From: CAYJII01 sp964370225
Lineage (GTDB): Bacteria; Bacillota; Clostridia; Oscillospirales; Ruminococcaceae
Reading direction: 5' to 3'
NCBI GenBank assembly: GCA_964370225.1
Contig: CAYJII010000038.1
Location: forward strand, 1 to 22,865
Length of the DNA: 22,865 nt
Shown: in pieces, positions 7,072-14,887 of the stretch
Numbering within the stretch: position 1 is the stretch's first letter
Layout of the letters: each line of letters begins with the position of its first letter
Made by a program: the position numbers and the translations under genes
The notes under the pieces: model-generated
What the model was told of the DNA's origin: nothing
Database searches by the model: none
Seen by the model: the letters and a program-made list of their open reading frames with translations, nothing else

Positions 7072-8034
7072 ATGATAAACGTACTAGTATTTTTAAATTC
7101 AATTTTAAATGAAGATAGGAAAGAAAAACTTAAAAACTCTATGCCTGAAGCTAATTTTATTTTTAAAGAGAATGATGCTACAGATGTAGAATTTGAAAGT
7201 GCTGATATTATATTAGGTAATATCCCTGCTGCAAAGCTAAAATCATGTAAAAAGCTAAAATGGTTCCAACTAAATAGCGCAGGTGTAGAAGCTTATCTTC
7301 CCGAGGGAGTACTGCCTGACGGAGTAGTTTTGACTAATGCAACAGGATGTTATGGTCCTGCTATTTCAGAGTATATGATAGGTGCTACTCTTGCACTTAT
7401 GAAAAGGTTGCACCAATACCGCGATAAACAGTATAAACATGAATGGAGCAGCTGTGGTAGTATGACATGCTTATATGGTGCAAATGTAGTTACAATTGGA
7501 CTTGGTGATATCGGATCAAACTTTGCTATTAGAGCAAAAGCGCTTGGTTGCTATAATATAGCGTTTAAAACTTCAACTGCTAATAAACCCGATTATATCG
7601 ACGAAGTATATACGCTTGATGATTTAGATAAAGTTTTGCCGACTGCTGACGTGGTTGCAATAACCACACCGATTACAGAAAAAACACTTGGTCTATTTAA
7701 TGCGGATAGATTAAAACTTATGAAAAAAGGGTCTTATCTAGTTAATATTGCTAGAGGAAAAATTGTAGACACAAACACTGTTTGCGATTTATTAAATAAT
7801 GGTCACTTAGCTGGAGCTGCACTTGATGTTACTGATCCTGAACCACTACCAAAGGAGCACAGCTTATGGGATTGTGAGAATGCTATAATAACACCGCATG
7901 TATCTGGCGGCTATAACGCTGAAATCACAAAAGAGATGATAATTAATTTGATGTGCGACAACTTGGTGAGATATAGTAAAAGTGAGAAGTTAAATAGTAT
8001 TGTTGATATGAAGGCTGGCTACGCAAAAAAATAA
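7072..8034 (+). CDS. D-2-hydroxyacid dehydrogenase, NAD(P)-dependent
   Basis: A 320-residue member of the D-isomer-specific 2-hydroxyacid dehydrogenase family (phosphoglycerate / glyoxylate / hydroxypyruvate reductase relatives). The NAD-binding GLGDIG is at residues 143-148, and the catalytic triad is readable: Arg228 in NIARGKIVD, Glu257 in DVTDPEPLP, His276 in ITPHVSGG. The N-terminal catalytic domain includes WFQLNSAGVE, and NATGCYGPAISEYMIG has the helix that follows it. There is no C-terminal ACT domain, so it is not a classical serine-pathway SerA. An AGGAGA site overlaps the end of the upstream HAD gene. The pair could act on a 2-hydroxyacid phosphate and its product, for example phosphoglycolate to glycolate and glyoxylate, but this is inference from adjacency only. 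Confidence 0.87.
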   Translation: MINVLVFLNSILNEDRKEKLKNSMPEANFIFKENDATDVEFESADIILGNIPAAKLKSCKKLKWFQLNSAGVEAYLPEGVLPDGVVLTNATGCYGPAISEYMIGATLALMKRLHQYRDKQYKHEWSSCGSMTCLYGANVVTIGLGDIGSNFAIRAKALGCYNIAFKTSTANKPDYIDEVYTLDDLDKVLPTADVVAITTPITEKTLGLFNADRLKLMKKGSYLVNIARGKIVDTNTVCDLLNNGHLAGAALDVTDPEPLPKEHSLWDCENAIITPHVSGGYNAEITKEMIINLMCDNLVRYSKSEKLNSIVDMKAGYAKK

Positions 8035-8046
8035 ATATTTCGTATA

Positions 8047-8094
8047 AATAATCCCAAAACAGATATATATCTGTTTTGGGATTATTGTTTTTTT
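8047..8094 (+). terminator. Rho-independent terminator of the HAD / dehydrogenase operon
   Basis: A long, near-perfect hairpin with arms 8047-8065 and 8068-8086 (core ATCCCAAAACAGAT / ATCTGTTTTGGGAT) followed by seven T at 8088-8094. Confidence 0.93.
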
Positions 8095-8117
8095 CTGGAA
8101 ATAAATACTACTTGCTG

Positions 8118-8146
8118 TTGACATTTATTTTTAAAAGTATTATAAT
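8118..8146 (+). promoter_or_regulatory. Consensus sigma-A promoter of the marR-ABC operon
   Basis: TTGACA (8118-8123) and TATAAT (8141-8146) separated by 17 bases: a perfect consensus, so basal transcription should be strong and the operon probably depends on repression for control. The transcript is expected to begin near 8153. Confidence 0.92.
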
Positions 8147-8147
8147 A

Positions 8148-8191
8148 GTTGCAAGAGCAACTGTTGTTAATGCAACTGTTGCGATGGCAAT
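8148..8191. promoter_or_regulatory. Three tandem 14-bp palindromes, candidate MarR operator
   Basis: Three copies of a GTTGC-N4-GCAAC palindrome lie at 8148-8161 (GTTGCAAGAGCAAC), 8163-8176 (GTTGTTAATGCAAC) and 8178-8191 (GTTGCGATGGCAAT), with a single T between them and thus an exact 15-bp period. The first is perfect and extends to AGTTGC/GCAACT; the others each have one weakened position. The array begins one base after the -10 box, covers the expected transcription start and ends just before the ribosome site. MarR dimers bind short palindromes of this size, and autorepression is the norm in the family, so this is the likely operator. That the downstream MarR binds it is inferred. Confidence 0.75.
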
Positions 8192-8209
8192 TATATAGGA
8201 GGTGAAAAA

Positions 8210-8653
8210 ATGGATATATTACGTAAAATTAGAAATTTAAGACATTATGATAAAATAGTTAAACATAAACTTTTAGCACACAAGGGGATAGATTTCTGCT
8301 TTATAAATAGTGCCAACTGTGTGGCAGATAACCCTGGAATTTCACAGGATAAGCTTGCTAATTTGATGTATGTCAATAAAAGCACAATGACTAGAAATCT
8401 TTGCTACTTTGAAGAAAATGGCTATGTTACAAGACAAACTAGCGCTAGCGATAAGCGTATCACTTTAGTTTATCCAACACAAAAGCTACATGACATGCTA
8501 GAAGTGATTAACGAAAGATTATGTGTTTGGAAAGAAGAGCTATTTGATGGTTTCAGCGAAGAAGAGATAGCTCAGTATAATGCTATGACTGATAAAATGA
8601 TGGAAAACGCTGCAAAGTATATTGAGAAAATAAAAGAAGAACAAAACAAATAG
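8210..8653 (+). CDS. MarR-family transcriptional regulator
   Basis: A 147-residue winged-helix regulator. The DNA-binding domain shows GISQDKLANLMYVNKSTMTRNL (helix-turn-helix, about residues 43-64, with recognition helix NKSTMTRNL) followed by EENGYVTRQTSASDKRITLVY, the beta-wing with the conserved Asp-x-Arg (DKR at 81-83). N- and C-terminal helices would form the dimer interface, as in MarR and SlyA. A perfect AGGAGGTG site precedes ATG 8210. It is the first gene of an operon with two ABC exporter subunits, the usual arrangement for ligand-responsive control of a drug efflux pump, and three palindromes in its leader are the probable operator. The inducing ligand is unknown; no Cys-based redox sensor motif is obvious. 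Confidence 0.92.
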   Translation: MDILRKIRNLRHYDKIVKHKLLAHKGIDFCFINSANCVADNPGISQDKLANLMYVNKSTMTRNLCYFEENGYVTRQTSASDKRITLVYPTQKLHDMLEVINERLCVWKEELFDGFSEEEIAQYNAMTDKMMENAAKYIEKIKEEQNK

Positions 8654-8669
8654 TTAAAGGAGTACTGCA

Positions 8670-10391
8670 ATGAAGTTATTATTTAGCTACTTAAAACCTA
8701 TAAAATTTAGACTGTTACTTGGCTTAGCTATTAAATTTGTCGGTACAATCATGGATTTAATTATTCCTTGGATACTGGCTTTGATTATTGATGAAATAGT
8801 CCCCACACAAAAAATGAGCTTAGTTGCACTATGGGGTGGAATGATGGTATTATCTGCAGTAGTATCACTTTTGGGGAATATCATCGCAAATAGGATGGCA
8901 TCAAAGACTGCAATGGAAGTAGCAAAGGCAATGCGCTATGACCTCTTTGAAAAAATTGAAAGCTTATCTTGTAAGCAAATTGACAATATAACAATCCCAT
9001 CATTAGTTTCAAGGCTCACCTCCGATACATACAATGTCCATCAAAGTGTTGGGGCAATGCAAAGAATTGGTGTTAGAGCACCGCTTTTATTAATCGGTGG
9101 TATTTTTGTCACGCTAACACTTGATCCATTACTATGTCTTGTCATGGTTGCAACATTACCGTTTATTGCACTTGTAGTTTTTTTCGTTTCAAAAAAAGGG
9201 GTGCCATTATATACACAAGTTCAAAAGAAAGTTGATGTTTTGGTTCGCTCTGTACGCGAAAATTACCAAGGCGTTAGGGTAATAAAAGCACTATCGAAAT
9301 CAGCACATGAAAAAGAAAAATTTGATGTTATAAATTTAGATGTTACAAAAAGTGAGCGCAAAGCAGGTATGGTCATGTCTATAACAAATCCTGCAGTGAC
9401 TCTGCTTTTAAACTTAGGAATAGTAGCCGTGATAATAGTGGGAGCATATGCTGTAAACGCAGGAATTTCCCAAGAAGGTAAAATAATAGCATTCATGTCT
9501 TATTTTACAATTATTTCTAATGCACTACTTGCTATAACTCGAATATTTATTATGTACTCAAAATCAAGCGCATCACTTAAGAGAATAGGCGAAGTTATGG
9601 AATGTGAAGATGACTTGCAACTACTAGACATCTTAAAAGAGGATAATGAAAATTATATCGAATTTAAAGATGTAAACTTTTCGTATTTTGATGAGGATGG
9701 TGCAAAAAACGTAGTTAAAAATATCAATCTGTCATTGAAGAAGGGTGAAAGTCTCGGCATAATAGGCTCTATCGCTAGTGGAAAATCTACGATTATACAG
9801 CTATTGTTAAGATTTTATGATCCTAAAAGCGGTAAGATAATAATCGACGGAAAAGACATACGCTCACTAGAACCAGCACAACTTCGAAAAAGTATTGGCG
9901 TCGTTTTTCAAAATGACTTTCTCATGGCAGACACGATTTTTGAGAATATTAAATTTGAGAGAAAATTAAGTGAGGACGACATAAATACTGCAATCGAACT
10001 GGCACAAGCAAAAGAGTTCATATCAAGCTTAGAAATAGGACTCGAGTATAAACTCGACTCAAAGGGAGCGAATTTCAGTGGTGGGCAAAAACAAAGAATA
10101 CTTATCGCTAGAGCATTAGCTTCTCGACCTGAAATTTTAATTTTAGATGACTCCTCAAGTGCACTAGACTATGAAACTGATGCAAAACTTAGAAAAGCAA
10201 TCAAAAAGCACTTAAAAGAAACGACTTCAATAATCATAGCACAGAGAATTAGCTCAATAAAAAATCTGGATAAAATCATGGTGCTCGACAAAGGCGAAAT
10301 TGTTGGCTACGGAAAACATGAAGATTTACTCGCTACATGCCAAACCTATAAAGAGATTTTAAAATCACAAGTGGAGGGTATAGCAGGATGA
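8670..10391 (+). CDS. ABC exporter half-transporter, degenerate-site subunit
   Basis: A 573-residue fused membrane-ATPase half-transporter of the multidrug / lipid exporter type (six predicted helices over about residues 1-290, then the nucleotide-binding domain). Walker A is GSIASGKS (366-373), signature FSGGQ (469-473) and Walker B ends LILDD with Asp494 in place of the catalytic Glu. The switch His is replaced by Gln525 (IAQRIS). These two substitutions are those of the degenerate nucleotide site in heterodimeric exporters such as TM287/288, LmrCD or BmrCD (established for that class). An AAAGGAG site precedes the start and the 3' end overlaps the partner gene by four bases (ATGA). Transport substrate cannot be predicted; MarR control suggests a toxic compound or a metabolite. 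Confidence 0.93.
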   Translation: MKLLFSYLKPIKFRLLLGLAIKFVGTIMDLIIPWILALIIDEIVPTQKMSLVALWGGMMVLSAVVSLLGNIIANRMASKTAMEVAKAMRYDLFEKIESLSCKQIDNITIPSLVSRLTSDTYNVHQSVGAMQRIGVRAPLLLIGGIFVTLTLDPLLCLVMVATLPFIALVVFFVSKKGVPLYTQVQKKVDVLVRSVRENYQGVRVIKALSKSAHEKEKFDVINLDVTKSERKAGMVMSITNPAVTLLLNLGIVAVIIVGAYAVNAGISQEGKIIAFMSYFTIISNALLAITRIFIMYSKSSASLKRIGEVMECEDDLQLLDILKEDNENYIEFKDVNFSYFDEDGAKNVVKNINLSLKKGESLGIIGSIASGKSTIIQLLLRFYDPKSGKIIIDGKDIRSLEPAQLRKSIGVVFQNDFLMADTIFENIKFERKLSEDDINTAIELAQAKEFISSLEIGLEYKLDSKGANFSGGQKQRILIARALASRPEILILDDSSSALDYETDAKLRKAIKKHLKETTSIIIAQRISSIKNLDKIMVLDKGEIVGYGKHEDLLATCQTYKEILKSQVEGIAG

Positions 10392-12151
10392 AAAAAGAAA
10401 TGGGAACACAGAAGCTCAAAAAAAGTGCAATTTTGTTAAGACTTGGCAAATATGTAATTCAAAATAAAACCTATGTCGCTTTAGCGCTTATCCTTACTTT
10501 TACTGCAAACTCTTTATCTTTGCTAGGACCTGAACTTTCCGGTCTTGCGATAGATGCTATTGCACATGGTACCAGTGCAGTCGATTTTAGCACTGTATTT
10601 TACTATTGCGGACTATTAATCGCAGTCTATTTAATATCTGGGACATTGGGATATGTTTTGTCTATAGTAATGATTAAGCTTAGCCAAAAGATTGTCTACA
10701 AAATGCGAAAAGACGTTTTTGAAAAATTAACAAAACTCCCTGTAAGCTATTTTGACAAAATACAAGCAGGAGAGCTAATAAGCTTAATTTCATATGATAT
10801 TGATACTATAAACGCTTCTCTTTCTTCAGATTTGATGCTTATATGCACGAGTATTATCACAGTAATAGGCTCGCTTATAGCTATGATATTTATTTCGCCT
10901 GTTCTACTTCTAGTGTTTTTGGTGACTGTACCTGTTTCAATTGCTATAGCAATAAGAAGGAGCAAAGTAGTTCGTCCGCTTTTTCGTGAGCGTTCAAAAG
11001 CATTAGCTGAGATGAATGGATTTGTAGAAGAAACTATATCTGGCTCAAAAACTATTAAGGCATATAATTGTGAAGATATAATGCTAGAGAAATTTGCAAA
11101 GAGAAATAATAGAGCAGTCGGTGCGTATTATGACGCTGATTATGCAGCTTGTATTATCGGCCCTGCGATGAACTTTATCAATAATGTCTCACTATCGATA
11201 ATCAGTGTCTTTGGTGCTATACTCTTCATAATGGGGAATATTTCTATCGGGAACGTGTCCTCATTTATTTTATATTCAAGGCGTTTTACAGGTCCTATAA
11301 ATGAAATTGGGAATATATTAAGTGAATTAACATCTGCTTGCTCTGCTGCGGACAGAGTTTTCCGAGTACTTGATGCTGCTACAGAGAGGGAAGATGATGA
11401 AAACGCCGAGGAGCTTAATGATGTTAAGGGGAGAATTAAATTTGACCAAGTATACTTTAGCTATTTGCCCGAAACTGATGTAATTAAAGATTTAAACCTT
11501 GATGTAAAAGAGGGAAGTCGTATAGCGATAGTGGGGCATACAGGCGCTGGCAAGACTACAATAGTAAATTTATTAATGCGCTTTTATGACATCAACAGTG
11601 GTAAAATAACAATCGATGGAAAAGATATTGATAAAATAACCCGTGCTAGTTTGCGAAAGGCGTACACAATGGTTTTACAGGAAACCTGGTTATTCGAAGG
11701 AAGTATTTTTGATAATATAGCGTATGGTCGCGAGGGGACTACATTAGAGGAAGTGATCAATGTCGCAAAATCTGTTGACATTCATGATTTTATACTTACT
11801 CTACCTAAAGGGTACGACTGCGTGCTAAACGATGATGGAGTAAATCTTTCAAAAGGACAAAAACAGCTCATTACAATTGCAAGGGCGATGCTAAATGATT
11901 CGAAAATACTAATATTAGATGAAGCAACTTCAAATGTAGACACTAGGACTGAGATAAAAATTCATCAAGCTATGGAGCTTTTGATGCAAAATAAAACAAG
12001 CTTTGTGATAGCGCACAGACTTTCTACAATAAAAAATTCTGATGTCATTTTACTAATGAAAGACGGGCAAGTAATTGAACAAGGCTCACATAATGAACTG
12101 ATTTTAGCAAATGGTGCATACGCAGATTTGTATAACTCACAATTCGAATAA
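10388..12151 (+). CDS. ABC exporter half-transporter, catalytic-site subunit
   Basis: A 587-residue half-transporter that overlaps the previous gene by ATGA and should heterodimerise with it. The membrane domain (about residues 20-320) includes LPVSYFDKIQAGELISLI, a typical first coupling-helix region. The ATPase domain has canonical Walker A GHTGAGKT (383-390), Walker B ILILDEATS with catalytic Glu512, and switch His543 (IAHRLST). Its signature, however, is LSKGQ (487-491) instead of LSGGQ. In a heterodimer this signature faces the Walker motifs of the partner, so all deviations map to one site: degenerate site = partner Walker B Asp, Gln switch and this LSKGQ; intact site = this subunit's Walker motifs with the partner's FSGGQ. 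A terminator follows directly. Confidence 0.93.
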   Translation: MKKEMGTQKLKKSAILLRLGKYVIQNKTYVALALILTFTANSLSLLGPELSGLAIDAIAHGTSAVDFSTVFYYCGLLIAVYLISGTLGYVLSIVMIKLSQKIVYKMRKDVFEKLTKLPVSYFDKIQAGELISLISYDIDTINASLSSDLMLICTSIITVIGSLIAMIFISPVLLLVFLVTVPVSIAIAIRRSKVVRPLFRERSKALAEMNGFVEETISGSKTIKAYNCEDIMLEKFAKRNNRAVGAYYDADYAACIIGPAMNFINNVSLSIISVFGAILFIMGNISIGNVSSFILYSRRFTGPINEIGNILSELTSACSAADRVFRVLDAATEREDDENAEELNDVKGRIKFDQVYFSYLPETDVIKDLNLDVKEGSRIAIVGHTGAGKTTIVNLLMRFYDINSGKITIDGKDIDKITRASLRKAYTMVLQETWLFEGSIFDNIAYGREGTTLEEVINVAKSVDIHDFILTLPKGYDCVLNDDGVNLSKGQKQLITIARAMLNDSKILILDEATSNVDTRTEIKIHQAMELLMQNKTSFVIAHRLSTIKNSDVILLMKDGQVIEQGSHNELILANGAYADLYNSQFE

Positions 12152-12157
12152 GCAAAA

Positions 12158-12202
12158 CAAAGTTAAAAACTCTTATCATTACGATAAGAGTTTTTAACTT
12201 TG
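12158..12202. terminator. Bidirectional terminator: ABC operon (+) and orphan - strand transcript
   Basis: A 20-bp perfect stem (arms 12158-12177 and 12183-12202) with loop ATTAC. On the + strand it lies seven bases after the ABC stop, with a run of T inside the 3' arm (GAGTTTTTAAC). On the - strand the 3' arm is followed by TTTTG. It therefore fits as terminator for transcription from both sides. Confidence 0.85.
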
Positions 12203-12240
12203 GTGAGTTGCGGAGAGCTATTAACTCGCCGCGCTTATAT

Positions 12241-12342
12241 TTAAGCTTTAGAAGTAACGATGTAATTATGTTGTTGCTTTCGTAGGGTGTGTCTTGGTTG
12301 GGTTTTTATTACTCTATAATAATGCTTAAATTTATTTGCCAT
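12241..12342 (-). CDS. Possible 33-residue basic small protein
   Basis: ATG at 12342-12340 to TAA at 12243-12241. The peptide begins MANKFKHYYR and ends QHNYIVTSKA; it has eight Lys/Arg and three His, no hydrophobic segment and no family I recognise. It starts about 20 bases after the predicted transcription start, but no Shine-Dalgarno sequence is visible (TAGTAAAGTTTGTAATA precedes), unlike every other gene here. A 33-codon frame can occur by chance, so coding is doubtful; listed because of its position inside a promoter-terminator unit. Confidence 0.25.
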   Translation of the reverse strand: MANKFKHYYRVIKTQPRHTLRKQQHNYIVTSKA

Positions 12343-12367
12343 ATTATTACAAACTTTACTAGATATT

Positions 12368-12397
12368 ATTATAGCACAAGTTGCCGAGGTTTGTCAA
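12368..12397 (-). promoter_or_regulatory. Orphan sigma-A promoter reading leftward
   Basis: On the - strand TTGACA (12392-12397) and TATAAT (12368-12373), both perfect consensus, with an 18-base spacer. No annotated gene lies downstream before the terminator at 12202-12158, and the alpha-galactosidase gene on the same strand ends 133 bases upstream of it. Confidence 0.7.
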
Positions 12398-12487
12398 CAT
12401 TTGCACAGAAAATAATTAAATTTTAATTAAAGTTTCACAATAATTATTCGCAGAATAACCATACTTAGACTAATTTCTTATCTAAAT

Positions 12488-12520
12488 ACTCCCCAAGCTT
12501 CATAATAAAGCTTGGGGAGT
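12488..12520 (-). terminator. Hairpin downstream of the alpha-galactosidase gene
   Basis: A 13-bp perfect stem, ACTCCCCAAGCTT / AAGCTTGGGGAGT, with loop CATAATA, ten bases past the true galactosidase stop. GC-rich and well placed, but followed leftward only by TATTTAG, a weak U-tract. Confidence 0.65.
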
Positions 12521-12529
12521 AAAAATTAA

Positions 12530-14705
12530 TTATTCTGCTTCAAAAACATAGATAGCGGAAGTGAAGTNNNNNNNNNNAGTTTGATCCAGTAAATTCTGTT
12601 TTCATAATCATGCCAAAATTCATTAGCTCATCACCAAAGTATTTTTTACCATTACAGTTATACTCTAAATTTTCATCTAGTCCAACTAAATTAATCTTTT
12701 TAATTGAAGTATTTGGAGTAGCAAGGATTTTGTAATATCCTAAAATCGCTGTTTTCTTATCCTTTGAAACCACCATCCAACTGTAGTAATTTCCGTTTTG
12801 CAATCTATAGAAATCCCCAAACTGAATAAGTTCGCGATGCTTTTTAAAGAACACGATTTGCTCTTTAACTTTCTCAGCTTCTTCATCAGAAATGTGGTTA
12901 ACATTAAGCTCATAACCGAAAGTACCAAAATAAGCAACATCTGCTCTAGTATCAATGCTTGTCATACGAGCTACTTGATGATTTGGGACAGCAGAGATAT
13001 GGCTACCCATAGAAACGATCGGATAAACCATAGAAGTACCATACTGAATGTGTAGACGCTCAACTGCGTCAGTGTCATCACTTGTCCATGCTTGTGGTGC
13101 ATAATATAGCATCCCTGCATCAAATCTTGCACCGCCTGAAGCGCAGGATTCAAACAAGATGTTTGGAAATCTCTCGATTAATTTTTCGTATAACTCGTAC
13201 ACACCTAAGATATAGCGATGGAAGAATTCTTTTTGTCTATCAGGTTCTAAGCTTAGGCTATAGCTCTCAGTAATATTTCTGTTCATATCCCATTTTATAT
13301 ATGTGATATTCGCATTATCAATAGTTTCACACATAATATTAAAGATATGTTCTACTACTTCTGGGCGACTAAAGTCAAGTACAAACTGATTTCTTCCGTA
13401 AGATAGTTTTCTGTTTGGAGTTTTAATTACATAATCAGGGTGAGTTTTATATAACTCACTGATTTCGTTTACCATTTCAGGTTCGAACCATAGACCAAAA
13501 TCTAGTCCTAAATCATTGATTTTTTGAGCTAAGCCACCTACACCATTAGGCAGTTTTTCTAGGTTTACTACCCAGTCGCCAAGTGAAGTTGTGTCATCAT
13601 TACGTTTACCGAACCAACCATCATCTAAAACAAAAAGTTCCACTCCAAGCTCTTTTGCTTTTGTAGCAATTTCTAATATGCTATCTTCATTAAAATCAAA
13701 GTATGTTGCTTCCCAGTTATTAATAAGTATCGGACGAGTTTTATCTTTGTATTTTCCACGCATTAAATTTTCTCTAAATAGGTTGTGGAAGTTTTGGCTC
13801 ATGCCATTAATTCCTTTGTCGCTATACACCATTACAGCCTCTGGTGTTTGGAAAGTTTCATCTGTATTCAACACCCACTCAAATTCAAATGGGTTAATAC
13901 CAATCATAACTCTTGTTACATCGTAAGCATCCACTTGAGCAGAAGCTAAAAAGTTTCCGCTATAAATTAAAGTGAAACCATAAACTTCACCAGAATTTTC
14001 AGTAGTAGAAGGGCGTTTTAATGCGATGAATGGGTTGTGCATAGCACTGCTAGCGCCTCTAGCACTTGATATGGATTGTACTCCCTTTTCAAGCTTTCTC
14101 ACTGAAAGATTGCGCTCCCTAGCCCAAGCACCGTTTAATGTCATCATTTCATAGTTTGAGTCAAATAAATCTAGGTTTAGTGACATAGCACGGTTTAATT
14201 TAATTTTTTTGTCGGATAGATTTTTAAATTCAGTTGAACGAACTATTCCTGAAAAATTATCAAACATATGATATTTTAGTATCATTTCAACATTAGCAAC
14301 TTCATCAAACATTGTGATTTCAAGAGTTTCTACGTTCTCACCATATGTTTGTGGTAATCCTTTTAAGTTGTTTTTGCCACTAAAAATACTGTGGCTTTTA
14401 TAAGTAAACTCTGAAATTGTGCTTCCGTTTTCCATTTTTATCTGGTATGCAGGATCTCTGTAATCTCCTGTGCCATAAGCTGGATACTCTTGTTTTAATA
14501 TTTCAAGAGAAAAAGCTAAATCTCCCTCAAATACGCTTGGAGCTAAGCTTGTGTTGCGCACAACTAAAAGATGATCAAAATTTTCTTTATCTCGGATTTT
14601 TTTTCCGAAATACAGTTGTCCTAATTGATTATTGCGCATAATTTTAAAGATGTAACTCATATCATTATTCGCAAGGTGAAAAGTATTGTTACTAAAACTA
14701 ATCAT
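12530..14705 (-). CDS. GH36 alpha-galactosidase (interrupted by an assembly gap)
   Basis: A cytoplasmic enzyme of about 725 residues, without signal peptide, that hydrolyses terminal alpha-1,6-galactose from raffinose, melibiose or stachyose. Glycoside hydrolase family 36 motifs are visible: LFVLDDGWFGKRNDD, GLWFEPEMVN, the nucleophile Asp473 in YIKWDMNRNI, LFESCASGGARFDAG, and WTSDDTDAVERL, whose Asp543 is the likely acid/base by spacing to characterised family members. Ten N at 12568-12577 interrupt the 3' end. Across exactly ten bases the frame ends in LHFRYLCF at 12540, which is unlike the family; one frame over, the sequence reads FTSAIYVFEAE and stops at 12530-12532, a typical GH36 ending. 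I therefore extend the gene to 12530 and treat it as intact with a mis-sized gap. Promoter and inverted repeat lie upstream. The MFS gene next door is its probable transport partner. Confidence 0.93.
12568..12577. other. Assembly gap (10 N)
   Basis: Ten undetermined bases inside the 3' end of the alpha-galactosidase gene. The reading frames on both sides agree only if the true number of missing bases is a multiple of three, so the run is probably a placeholder or contains an indel. Confidence 0.95.
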
Positions 14706-14745
14706 ATTAATTTTCCTTTCAAATTTACTATAGTTATTAATATTA

Positions 14746-14772
14746 AAAGTAAAAATAGCAAATTTTTACTTT
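14746..14772. promoter_or_regulatory. Inverted repeat in the alpha-galactosidase leader, candidate operator
   Basis: Perfect 11-bp arms AAAGTAAAAAT (14746-14756) and ATTTTTACTTT (14762-14772) around AGCAA. It lies between the predicted -10 box and the start codon, where a repressor would block transcription. It is AT-rich and does not match the CG-centred LacI-type consensus, so the regulator is unknown. Confidence 0.55.
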
Positions 14773-14778
14773 ATAAAT

Positions 14779-14807
14779 ATCTTATCATATTAAGATTATT
14801 TTGTCCA
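14779..14807 (-). promoter_or_regulatory. Probable promoter of the alpha-galactosidase gene
   Basis: On the - strand TGGACA (14802-14807) and TAAGAT (14779-14784) with a 17-base spacer, 74 bases upstream of the start codon. Both boxes deviate from consensus, as is usual for a regulated promoter. Confidence 0.5.
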
Positions 14808-14852
14808 GCAAATTGGAGTGTTAATCAATAAGTTCACTCAATGTTTCATAAA

Positions 14853-14884
14853 AAAACCGCCGCTTATAATAAAGCGACGGTTTT
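14853..14884 (-). terminator. Rho-independent terminator of the MFS gene
   Basis: Read on the - strand: AAAACCGTCGCTT, short loop, AAGCGGCGGTTTTTTT. The one non-Watson-Crick position is a U-G wobble in - strand RNA but a C-A mismatch in + strand RNA, which shows that the - strand is the functional direction. Confidence 0.88.
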
Positions 14885-14887
14885 AAA

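Larger units (their letters stand above)
12158..12361 (-). ncRNA. Candidate small RNA / small-protein transcript of about 200 nt
   Basis: The 328-base stretch 12203-12530 has no recognisable gene, but its - strand holds a full transcription unit: promoter at 12368-12397, expected start near 12361 and a strong hairpin at 12202-12158. Within it is a second hairpin at 12232-12210 (GCGG-C-GAG, loop TTAATAG, CTC-T-CCGC). An ATG-started frame of 33 codons is also present (12342-12241) but lacks a ribosome site. I do not recognise the RNA; 6S, tmRNA, RNase P and SRP RNA do not fit. Whether it is a regulatory RNA or a small mRNA cannot be told from one sequence. Confidence 0.45.

Noticed and set aside
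12158..12361. 6S RNA, tmRNA or SRP RNA in the orphan transcript
   Set aside because: No long open-promoter-like hairpin, no tRNA-like ends and no SRP apical motif are visible.
12540..14705. Alpha-galactosidase as a pseudogene
   Set aside because: The only disruption is the N-run; catalytic motifs are intact and the correct C-terminus follows in another frame, so a gap-length error explains it.
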